In this document: in pieces, positions 1 to 5,997 of the stretch
How the letters are laid out: each line of letters opens with the position of its first letter
Position numbering within the stretch: position 1 is the stretch's first letter
Assembly: GCA_947647615.1 (NCBI GenBank)
Contig: CANSKS010000030.1
Location: forward strand, 1-35,526
Origin: an uncultured Neglectibacter sp.
GTDB taxonomy: Bacteria > Bacillota > Clostridia > Oscillospirales > Acutalibacteraceae
DNA length: 35,526 nucleotides
Direction of reading: 5' to 3'
Made by a program: the position numbers and the translations under genes
Notes under the pieces: model-generated
What the model was told of the DNA's origin: nothing
Databases searched by the model: none
Seen by the model: only the letters and a program-made list of their open reading frames with translations

Positions 1-54
1 TCGCCCCTTTGTAACCCCCACGTTTCCAGTTAGCTTCCCGCAATAAAATTTGCC
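1..54. repeat. direct repeat copy 1 (54 bp)
   Basis: This 54-base stretch recurs at 293-346 with a single mismatch (c to t at position 34). The window starts inside it, which fits an assembly break at a repeat. The end of the copy forms a small hairpin, with arms aatttgcc / ggcaaatt at about 47-65. No coding potential is supported here. Confidence 0.85.
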
Positions 55-70
55 GCAGGCAAATTTCTTA

Positions 71-95
71 GGGGAAATCGGACCCCGATTTCCCC
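71..95. repeat. perfect 11-bp hairpin
   Basis: The arms at 71-81 (ggggaaatcgg) and 85-95 are perfectly complementary around a 3-base loop and are followed by only three T's. It could be a weak plus-strand terminator of a gene lost beyond the contig start, or part of the local repeat cluster. I cannot tell which. Confidence 0.5.
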
Positions 96-134
96 TTTGG
101 ATCACCGCTTTTGTCTTTCCGTCACGGCAACGCC

Positions 135-187
135 CAAGGCTCCCTTGTGCAAAGGGAGCTGTCAGCAAAGCTGACTGAGGGATTGTT
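135..187. repeat. palindromic two-hairpin intergenic repeat
   Basis: Two consecutive stem-loops are visible: ggctccctt / aagggagct around 138-160, and gtcagc / gctgac around 161-175, followed by tgagggattgtt. From memory this double-hairpin unit is a very common dispersed intergenic repeat in gut Oscillospiraceae; that recollection cannot be checked here. It lies between the two copies of the 54-bp direct repeat. Confidence 0.6.
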
Positions 188-283
188 TTCCATGGGCTTT
201 ACCCCACCTTTTCCATTACGCAAAACATAATTTCTGCCTTTGCCAGGAGCTGCTGCTTTTTGCGTTTTTATTTTTTCTTTGTA

Positions 284-346
284 AAAGGGGCTTCGCCCCT
301 TTGTAACCCCCACGTTTCCAGTTAGTTTCCCGCAATAAAATTTGCC
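284..346. repeat. direct repeat copy 2 with palindromic head
   Basis: Positions 293-346 repeat 1-54 with one mismatch. Just upstream, aaaggggc (284-291) and gccccttt (295-302) form a hairpin with a ttc loop. In copy 1 that head is cut off by the contig start. The flank after 346 diverges from copy 1. Confidence 0.8.
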
Positions 347-454
347 CAAGCGAAGTTTGGGGCGGCAGCCCCTAAAAAAAGCTTGAAACGTCAGTTTTTA
401 AATTCTCTCGCACGACGGTGCAGGTCAAGGAGGGCGGCGAGCCATAAGGTCAGC

Positions 455-483
455 TTGAAAAAAGCTTCTTTGCATGCTACAAT
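455..483 (+). promoter_or_regulatory. sigma-A type promoter for the nuclease gene
   Basis: TTGAAA (455-460), a 17-base spacer and TACAAT (478-483). The predicted start of transcription, about 490, falls directly at the proposed ATG at 491, so the message would have almost no leader. Confidence 0.6.
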
Positions 484-490
484 AAATGAC

Positions 491-946
491 ATGGAAAAGC
501 AAAATGTGACGAAGGAATATTTGGATGCGGCGACACCTGGGCAAGGGTCAATTTCTTATGAAAACGGGTACAAGCTAGGTGAACACAGAAAAGAAATCCA
601 AATGGCAGATTGGCTCCACAATGCTTTTGGCGGAACCATCACCTTACTGAAAGAGTCCAAAGAACAAGGCGATAGGACTCCGGATTTTCTGTGGAATGGG
701 CGGGCATGGGAGCTCAAAAGCGTTTCGAGTAAAAGCTCCATTGACCGCGCCGTGAGGGATGCCGCAAAACAAATCCAAAAGCGTCCTGGAGGGATCATTC
801 TGGATTTCTCTGCCAGTATTTTGCCAATAGAAGAGATAGAAATTATCGTTTCTCAGCGTGCTCGACGAATTGTGCTTGGTTCTGTAGATGTGTTCCTTGT
901 GTCCGACAGGGAACTTAAGAAAGTGCTGCGGTACATAAAAAAATAA
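491..946 (+). CDS. stand-alone CdiA-CT-like PD-(D/E)xK nuclease
   Basis: Predicted 151-residue soluble protein. The middle carries P64-D65, then E74-L-K76 in the context TPDFLWNGRAWELKS. This fits a PD-(D/E)xK nuclease core and resembles the C-terminal tRNase domain of contact-dependent inhibition proteins (CdiA-CT, Bp1026b type), often found at the ends of phage and conjugative-element proteins in Firmicutes. The family call is from pattern recognition; nuclease activity is inferred. ATG 491 is chosen because the -10 box ends at 483; reading upstream to a TTG at 383 gives a basic, unlikely extension. No Shine-Dalgarno precedes 491, so the start is uncertain. No immunity gene, secretion carrier or other toxin part is adjacent. 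Codon use is AT-richer than most of the window and it sits between repeats and a tRNA cluster, which suggests transfer. Confidence 0.6.
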   Translation: MEKQNVTKEYLDAATPGQGSISYENGYKLGEHRKEIQMADWLHNAFGGTITLLKESKEQGDRTPDFLWNGRAWELKSVSSKSSIDRAVRDAAKQIQKRPGGIILDFSASILPIEEIEIIVSQRARRIVLGSVDVFLVSDRELKKVLRYIKK

Positions 947-996
947 ACCGGAAGTGCCGCCTCTGCCAATAGGGGCAGAGGATCATCTTCCGGTTT
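946..996 (+). terminator. nested hairpin terminator
   Basis: Outer arms aaccggaag (946-954) and cttccggtt (987-995) enclose an inner stem cctctgcc / ggcagagg (960-981). It starts on the stop codon of the nuclease gene. The T-run is short, so it may serve mainly as a 3' end stabiliser. Confidence 0.6.
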
Positions 997-998
997 GC

Positions 999-1030
999 GA
1001 TAGAAGGTTTCCTTCTATCTATCTTTATTA
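999..1030 (+). terminator. second tandem hairpin with T-rich tail
   Basis: Arms gatagaagg (999-1007) and ccttctatc (1011-1019) pair perfectly around a ttt loop and are followed by tatctttatta. It lies 3 bases after the first hairpin and reads as a back-up terminator. Confidence 0.5.
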
Positions 1031-1341
1031 TATGCACTTTTTCATAAAATTGCAACTGAATATTTTACCAATCTTGCAGGGCGACTTCTATACATATGAG
1101 ATGAGGAAGGAAAGCTCAGAGATCGGATTGAAAAATCCCATCATAACCTTTTGAAAATTGACAAGAGAAAGTGAAGGAAAACCCTGCGAAATAAAATTAT
1201 ACTTTACAGCCACAGCCGCGAATAATTTTTTATAATGGCAGTAGGATAAATTGGCTATTTGAGACGGGAAATTTCGTGGCCCTTCACACGCCGAGGGTTT
1301 GACAAGGGCACCCCTGAGAGATGCGGGAGACGATGCCCGCC
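1031..1341. other. intergenic stretch with no gene seen
   Basis: AT-rich sequence between the nuclease terminators and the tRNA operon terminator. Reading frames here lack Shine-Dalgarno sites and recognisable protein. A TTGACA occurs near 1159 but has no matching -10 at the right spacing. I see nothing that can be supported. Confidence 0.5.
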
Positions 1342-1378
1342 AAAAAGAAAGCCGCAGCAAGCCACAAGGGCTCGCTGC
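1342..1378 (-). terminator. terminator of the tRNA operon
   Basis: On the minus strand gcagcgagcc and ggcttgctgc form a 10-bp stem (1354-1378) with one G-U pair and a 5-base loop, followed by ggctttcttttt. It sits five bases past the tRNA-Gln 3' end and closes the tRNA operon. Confidence 0.8.
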
Positions 1379-1382
1379 GACA

Positions 1383-1457
1383 TGGCTGGGCTGGCGAGAT
1401 TCGAACTCACGGGTGACGGAGTCAAAGTCCGTTGCCTTACCGCTTGGCGACAGCCCA
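1383..1457 (-). tRNA. tRNA-Gln (anticodon UUG)
   Basis: Cloverleaf read on the minus strand: acceptor tgggctg pairs with cagccca, discriminator G, and encoded CCA (complement of 1383-1385). The anticodon stem acgga / tccgt holds the loop ctttgac with anticodon TTG, decoding CAA. The T-arm contains gttcgaatc. It is the last gene of the operon, followed at once by a terminator. Confidence 0.95.
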
Positions 1458-1503
1458 ATATTTGGGGACACGGAGCCTAAGATCGTTAAACTCCGTGTCC
1501 TAG

Positions 1504-1581
1504 TGGGGTGGAAGATGGGATTCGAACCCACGGTCTCCAGTGCCACAAACTGGCGCTTTAACCAGCTAAGCTACATCCACC
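1504..1581 (-). tRNA. tRNA-His (anticodon GUG)
   Basis: The minus strand gives the anticodon stem ccagt / actgg with loop ttgtggc, anticodon GTG. The extra 5' G (G-1, complement of 1581) opposite discriminator C is the histidine tRNA identity mark. CCA is encoded (1504-1506). One T-T mismatch is seen at acceptor pair 6-67. Confidence 0.95.
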
Positions 1582-1585
1582 ATAT

Positions 1586-1662
1586 TGGCGCGCCAAAAGG
1601 GACTCGAACCCCTGGCCTACTGCTTAGAAGGCAGTTGCTCTATCCAGCTGAGCTATTGGCGC
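1586..1662 (-). tRNA. tRNA-Arg (anticodon UCU)
   Basis: Acceptor gcgccaa pairs with ttggcgc; discriminator G; CCA encoded (1586-1588). The anticodon loop cttctaa gives TCT, decoding AGA. Only four bases separate it from tRNA-His. Confidence 0.95.
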
Positions 1663-1702
1663 ATGTTTGGGGCTTGTTTCTTCTGGCCCGCAAAGGAAAT
1701 AA

Positions 1703-1724
1703 TGGAGCGGGTGATGGGAATCGA
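1703..1724 (-). repeat. 22-bp copy of the tRNA-Gly 3' end
   Basis: Perfect 22-base duplicate of 1912-1933. In tRNA terms it runs from the T-loop (tcga) through the 3' acceptor strand and CCA. The rest of a tRNA is absent, so this is a fragment and not a gene. Such 3'-end duplications are what tyrosine-recombinase integration into a tRNA leaves behind (attL/attR). Confidence 0.75.
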
Positions 1725-1911
1725 CCTGACGCTTCGCGTCAGATGGCTCGGCCACCCAAGAGCTCCGCTCTTTGGTACCGGCCTTGCCGCTCTGCGCTGA
1801 AATCGTTCCACCGGAACGATTTTTTCACGCGCAAACCCTCTCGGGTTCGATTCCGAAAACAGAATTCCTGGCTACTTCCGCACAAGAAAACGTTACCCGA
1901 TCCACTTGCCT
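1725..1911. repeat. structured insert between tRNA-Gly 3'-end copies
   Basis: About 190 bases of dense small hairpins: ctgacgc / gcgtcag (1726-1742), agagc / gctct near 1769-1781, and aaatcgttcc / ggaacgattt (1800-1822) followed on the plus strand by a T-run. At 1843-1854 the plus strand reads gggttcgattcc, the T-arm sequence, in inverted orientation to the tRNA-Gly fragment at 1717-1726, so the hairpin-rich part has T-arm-like inverted ends. No integrase or credible protein is encoded. It could be a relic of an integrated element or a dispersed tRNA-neighbour repeat. Confidence 0.5.
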
Positions 1912-1985
1912 TGGAGCGGGTGATGGGAATCGAACCCACACGACCAGCTTGGAAGGCTGGGGTTCTACCACTGAACTACACCCGC
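1912..1985 (-). tRNA. tRNA-Gly (anticodon UCC)
   Basis: Acceptor gcgggtg pairs with cacccgc; discriminator T and encoded CCA (1912-1914). The anticodon stem ccagc / gctgg holds the loop cttccaa, anticodon TCC, decoding GGA. It is the promoter-proximal gene of the tRNA operon. Its last 22 bases are duplicated at 1703-1724. Confidence 0.95.
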
Positions 1986-2004
1986 ATATTCAGCAACACG
2001 AGTT

Positions 2005-2033
2005 ATTATAGCACAGTGCTGCCACTTCGTCAA
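2005..2033 (-). promoter_or_regulatory. strong sigma-A promoter of the tRNA operon
   Basis: On the minus strand TTGACG (2028-2033), a 17-base spacer and TATAAT (2005-2010), with a TG one base before the -10. Transcription would start about 12 bases before tRNA-Gly. Confidence 0.9.
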
Positions 2034-2074
2034 TGGAAAAAATGGAATTTTCTGCGGAAAATTCTCCCGCCTGA

Positions 2075-2098
2075 CAAAAAAGTTTCCAAGCTGAACTT
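2075..2098 (-). terminator. possible terminator after the clpE-like gene
   Basis: Short minus-strand stem aagtt / aactt (2080-2098) followed by tttttt. A larger imperfect stem without a T-run lies between it and the stop codon at 2185. The short stem makes this weak. Confidence 0.3.
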
Positions 2099-2184
2099 CT
2101 AACAGCACGGCCGGGAGTCTCTTTCCAAGGCTCCGGAAGAAGCGCCTTCCCCGGCACCTCTTCCGAAAGCCGAAAAGCCTTTTG

Positions 2185-4437
2185 TCACAGGGTTTGGATC
2201 ACGATCTCGTTTTCCGCTGCCCCCACTGAAATCCCGGCAACACCGCCTTCGCCCTTTTCTACCAGCAAAGCGGCTATTTTGTCTTCCACCAAACGGCGGA
2301 TCTGACTGCGCAGGTCACGAGCTCCGCTTTTGCCGTGTATGGATTTCTCCGCCAGCAAAGCGCAGGCCTCCTGGCTAAAGGTGAAGGAAATTCCTCTCTC
2401 CTTTAAGGAATCTACATACTCGTTCAGCATCAAATTGGCGATGGCCTGGTAGTCCTCCACTGACAAAGGACGGAACACGATCACTTCATCAATCCTGCTC
2501 AAAAATTCCGGACGAAGGAACTCGTTCAGGGCTTTCATGGCCTTCTCCCGGCTGATATCCGCCGTGGTTTTGGCAAAGCCCAAAGAAGCCTCTTTCCGGT
2601 CGCTGCCCGCGTTGGAGGTCATGACAATCACGGTGTTTTCGAAGTTCACCGTTCTGCCATGGGCGTCGGTAATGCGGCCTTCGTCCAGGATTTGCAGCAG
2701 GATATTCATCACGTCCGGATGGGCCTTTTCTATCTCGTCAAAAAGGAGTACCGAATAGGGACGGCGGCGAACCTTTTCTGTCAGCTGGCCCGCCTCTTCA
2801 TAGCCCACATAGCCGGGAGGAGAACCTATGATTTTGGAAACGGAATGCTTTTCCATGAATTCCGACATATCCAGGCGGATCAGCGTTTCCGGGGTGTCGA
2901 ACAGCTCCTGGGAAAGCACCCGCACCAGTTCGGTTTTTCCCACGCCGGTGGGACCTACAAAGATAAAGGAGGCCGGACGCCTTCTGGGGCTGATCTGCAC
3001 CCGGCTGCGGCGAATCGCGGCAGAAATGGCCTTGACAGCCTCTTCCTGTCCGATGATCTTTTCGGAGAGCACCCCCTCCAGATCTGCCAGCTTTTTCAGC
3101 TCGTTTTCTTCAATGCGGGAAGCCGGAATTCCCGTCCAAAGCTCAATGACATAGGCCAGATCCTTTTCCTCTACTGCGGCAAAGACTCCATCCTTTTCCA
3201 TTGCCTCCAAATTCTCTTCCAAGGCCGCAATGCGGTAATGGGTCTTGGCTAGTTCCTCATAGTCTAAAGGCTTATCGCCGGAAGGGTTGGAAAGGTCTTG
3301 TTCCCGCACCCGTTCCTTTGCCAAGGCAAACCGGGCGTCATCGTATTCCGCCAGCTTCTTGTTCCGCAAAGCGGCACAGGCGCAGGCTTCGTCCAGCAGG
3401 TCAATGGCCTTGTCGGGCAAATAGCGGTCGTTGATATACCGTTCGGCCAAAACTACAATCCGCCTGGCCACCTGGGGCGACACCGTCACCCGGTGATAAG
3501 CTTCATAATAGCTCTTGATGCCCAAAATCACATCCACAGCGTCTTTTACCGAAGGTTCACCGACAGTGACCGGCTGGAACCGCCGTTCCAAGGCCGCGTC
3601 CTTTTCGATATATTTCCGGTATTCCGCAAAGGTCGTAGCTCCAATCACCTGGATTTCGCCCCGGGAGAGGGCGGGCTTCAAGATATTGGCAGCGTTCATA
3701 CTGCCCTCGGCGTCTCCCGTTCCTACCAAGCTGTGGACTTCATCGATGAAGAGGATGACATTTCCATCTGCCTTTACCTCGTCTACCAGGCCTTTGATGC
3801 GGCTTTCAAATTGGCCCCGGAATTGGGTCCCGGCCACCAGGGAGGTCAGGTCCAGCAGCTGGACCTCTTTATTCTTCAGCTTTGCCGGTACCGTTCCTTC
3901 CGCAATCCGCAGGGCTAAACCCTCTACCACCGCCGTCTTACCCACGCCGGGCTCTCCGATCAAGCAGGGGTTGTTCTTTGTGCGGCGGGATAAAATTTGA
4001 ACGACCCGCTCAATTTCCTTTTCCCGGCCTACAATGCGGTCCAGCTCGCCCCGGCGGGCTTTTCCGGTAAGGTCGGTACAATGGTTTGCGATATGTTTCC
4101 TCTTCTTTTTGTGAACGTTCTCTTTTTTTTCTTCCACTTGGGTTCCGCCGTTTTGCCCCGGCGCTCCACCCAACATCATATTGGCGGGGAAAGTGGCAGC
4201 CCCGCCGGGAGTAAAGAGCTCGTCATCCTGTTCATTCAGCTCCATCAGCTCTTTCATCTGTTCGCTGGCGGCTTCCATTTCCTCATCGGTAATCCCCATT
4301 TTTTCCATAATGTCGTTGATGGGTTTCAAGCCCAGCTCTTTCGCACACACAAAGCAAAGCCCCTGGGGAGCCCCATCTAAAGAATTGGAAACAAATACAA
4401 CGGCAGGCCGCTTTTTACAACGGGTACACATCAACAT
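2185..4437 (-). CDS. ClpE/ClpC-like AAA+ unfoldase with N-terminal zinc finger
   Basis: 750-residue Hsp100 ATPase that would unfold proteins in the cytoplasm for the ClpP peptidase. Residues 1-35 hold a four-cysteine zinc finger (C4, C7, C28, C31) in place of the usual Clp N-domain, as in ClpE. The first AAA+ module has Walker A GEPGVGKT (161-168) and Walker B around 228-233; a middle UVR-like coiled segment lies near 390-415; the second module has GPTGVGKT (495-502) and LLFDEIEKAHPD. A loop with LGF (619-621) matches the position of the ClpP-docking VGF loop of ClpC. Length and architecture favour ClpE over ClpC. It is the last gene of a cvpA-phosphatidyltransferase-clpE operon (20-base gap). 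No CtsR operator is seen just upstream. A second in-frame ATG at 4431 is possible. Confidence 0.85.
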   Translation of the reverse strand: MLMCTRCKKRPAVVFVSNSLDGAPQGLCFVCAKELGLKPINDIMEKMGITDEEMEAASEQMKELMELNEQDDELFTPGGAATFPANMMLGGAPGQNGGTQVEEKKENVHKKKRKHIANHCTDLTGKARRGELDRIVGREKEIERVVQILSRRTKNNPCLIGEPGVGKTAVVEGLALRIAEGTVPAKLKNKEVQLLDLTSLVAGTQFRGQFESRIKGLVDEVKADGNVILFIDEVHSLVGTGDAEGSMNAANILKPALSRGEIQVIGATTFAEYRKYIEKDAALERRFQPVTVGEPSVKDAVDVILGIKSYYEAYHRVTVSPQVARRIVVLAERYINDRYLPDKAIDLLDEACACAALRNKKLAEYDDARFALAKERVREQDLSNPSGDKPLDYEELAKTHYRIAALEENLEAMEKDGVFAAVEEKDLAYVIELWTGIPASRIEENELKKLADLEGVLSEKIIGQEEAVKAISAAIRRSRVQISPRRRPASFIFVGPTGVGKTELVRVLSQELFDTPETLIRLDMSEFMEKHSVSKIIGSPPGYVGYEEAGQLTEKVRRRPYSVLLFDEIEKAHPDVMNILLQILDEGRITDAHGRTVNFENTVIVMTSNAGSDRKEASLGFAKTTADISREKAMKALNEFLRPEFLSRIDEVIVFRPLSVEDYQAIANLMLNEYVDSLKERGISFTFSQEACALLAEKSIHGKSGARDLRSQIRRLVEDKIAALLVEKGEGGVAGISVGAAENEIVIQTL

Positions 4438-4457
4438 AGTGATCTGGTCCTTTCCTG

Positions 4458-5108
4458 TTACTTCTTTTCACGCTTGCTTTCCCGCACCGTTTTCGCACGG
4501 ATCTCGTCGGGCAGGTCCAATTCATATTTTTCGTCATCGGAGTGAAAAATTTCCCGAAATATTTGGAAATACCGGAATCCGGAATAAAGCATCATCCCTG
4601 CGGTGACTATGAGCATCACATAGGCCACAGCGTCAAACACCTGGGCCCTCACCTGGAAAAAGCCATCCATGATCACAATGACAGAAACAGAGAGATAAAA
4701 CATGACCGTAGCCACTTTTCCATACCACATGGCCGCACAGGGTCTCTTTTTCTTTTTTAGCAAAACTACAGCGCAGCACAGCATCACCAGCTCCTTGAAA
4801 ATAAAGAGGATGAGAATGGGACAAATCGCTGGAAACCGAATAGCCAAACATAAGGCCACCACGCCTTGGGTCAACTTATCGGCAAAGGGATCCAGCATTT
4901 TGCCAAGCTCTGTCACCTGGTTGAACTTTCTGGCGATCATGCCGTCAAACAGATCGGAAAGGCCGGAAAGTGCCAGCAGCATCGCCGCCAAGGGCAGATT
5001 TTCCTTTAAAAAGAACCAGGCGAAAAACGGCACAATAATAATGCGAAACACAGAAAGCGCGTTGGGCACTGTAAGATTTTGATTTCTTGGTTTTTTTTCT
5101 GTGGGCAT
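4458..5108 (-). CDS. CDP-alcohol phosphatidyltransferase (PgsA-like)
   Basis: 216-residue integral membrane enzyme transferring a phosphatidyl group from CDP-diacylglycerol to an alcohol, probably glycerol 3-phosphate, in phospholipid synthesis. The signature D-G-x2-A-R-x8-G-x3-D-x3-D is complete in the stretch starting DGMIARKFN and ending PFAD. Several hydrophobic helices follow, then a charged tail of about 35 residues. The segment after the signature (DKLTQGVVAL) differs from what I recall of housekeeping PgsA, so a paralogue with another alcohol acceptor is possible, and I give no symbol. It lies 76 bases after cvpA and 20 before the clpE-like gene, on one transcript. Confidence 0.8.
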   Translation of the reverse strand: MPTEKKPRNQNLTVPNALSVFRIIIVPFFAWFFLKENLPLAAMLLALSGLSDLFDGMIARKFNQVTELGKMLDPFADKLTQGVVALCLAIRFPAICPILILFIFKELVMLCCAVVLLKKKKRPCAAMWYGKVATVMFYLSVSVIVIMDGFFQVRAQVFDAVAYVMLIVTAGMMLYSGFRYFQIFREIFHSDDEKYELDLPDEIRAKTVRESKREKK

Positions 5109-5184
5109 CTTCCATACCCCTCACTTTTCCTTTTTCATAATCCCCAAAACAAGGGCTCCTATTCCCAAACCGGCCTTGCCCGCC

Positions 5185-5874
5185 TTAGCGGAACATGCCT
5201 CCCAAGGGGTTCAGCCCCACAATAAAGCCTGTCAATACAGAAGAGTCTAGCCATTCCTGAACCTGCGCCTGGGTGTCCGAAGCCAGCATGGGCAAAAACA
5301 CCTGCAAAGCCCCCAGAACCACCCAAACCACCAGCAAGGCCAGGAAGAGCCCAAACACACCGCCCAGAAGACCGTTAACCTGGTCCAAAAGGGGAAGTTC
5401 AAATGCGGCGGACACCACATTGGCCAGCACCCGCACCAGCACCATGAACAACAGAAACAGGCCTGTCACTGTAAGCACCTTCAAAAAGCTGACAAACACA
5501 GGCTCCAAGGCCGAAGCCAAAACATTGGCAATACGTCCGCTTTGTCCGGCAATATCTCCGGAAAGGCTGCCCTCCGTAATACCGGCGGCTTCTAAAACCC
5601 GCACGATAAAATCCGGCAAGGAGCTCAAAACTTTCTGTACCGCCTGGACCCCGTCGGACATGACAATGGTATTGCCGATCTTTTCTACCAAAGCCGCGCG
5701 GAACAAGGTGTCATACAGCCATTGGGCCGCCATCCCGCCCAGAATAGAAGCCAACACGGCAGAAATCACAGCACCCAAAAAACGGACTGCCGATTTAATA
5801 AAGCCACGCTTCACCCCTACTACCACAAAAATAGCGATAATGACCACCAAGAGGATATCCAAAGCAAAGTTCAT
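5185..5874 (-). CDS. CvpA family membrane protein
   Basis: 229 residues with about four membrane helices. The N-terminus (MNFALDILLVVIIAIFVVVG, then KRGFIKS) is characteristic of the CvpA / colicin V production family: a first helix followed by a conserved K-R/K-G turn. E. coli CvpA affects purF expression and colicin V export; the role in Firmicutes is not settled. A shallow Shine-Dalgarno (aggaaaggg) lies 11 bases upstream. It is first of a three-gene operon with its own promoter at 5933-5961. Confidence 0.8.
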   Translation of the reverse strand: MNFALDILLVVIIAIFVVVGVKRGFIKSAVRFLGAVISAVLASILGGMAAQWLYDTLFRAALVEKIGNTIVMSDGVQAVQKVLSSLPDFIVRVLEAAGITEGSLSGDIAGQSGRIANVLASALEPVFVSFLKVLTVTGLFLLFMVLVRVLANVVSAAFELPLLDQVNGLLGGVFGLFLALLVVWVVLGALQVFLPMLASDTQAQVQEWLDSSVLTGFIVGLNPLGGMFR

Positions 5875-5932
5875 AAGCGCGATTGCCCTTTCCTACGAAT
5901 GATAGCCCGCCAAAACCAGCGTGCCAACATTT

Positions 5933-5961
5933 AATATATCACAATCTGCCGGGTTCTACAA
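5933..5961 (-). promoter_or_regulatory. promoter of the cvpA operon
   Basis: Minus-strand TTGTAG (5956-5961), a 17-base spacer and TATATT (5933-5938), about 60 bases upstream of cvpA. It separates this operon from the DUF5711 gene. Confidence 0.55.
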
Positions 5962-5997
5962 CCCCCTGTCCCTTACAGAAATCTGTCAGGTTTTTAC

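Noticed and set aside
1159-1200. Plus-strand promoter at TTGACA near 1159
   Set aside because: No -10 lies at 16-18 bases, and there is no gene downstream before the tRNA terminator.
1700-1790. Second tRNA-Gly gene
   Set aside because: Only the 3' 22 bases are present; no anticodon arm, D-arm or 5' acceptor strand can be drawn.
1088-2102. Several long open frames across the tRNA cluster (for example plus strand 1299-2102)
   Set aside because: They are read through four clear tRNA genes and have no ribosome sites; products look like known tRNA-antisense artefacts.
5871-5930. 19-codon frame overlapping the cvpA start
   Set aside because: Its ATG lies at or before the predicted transcription start, so it would not be translated.
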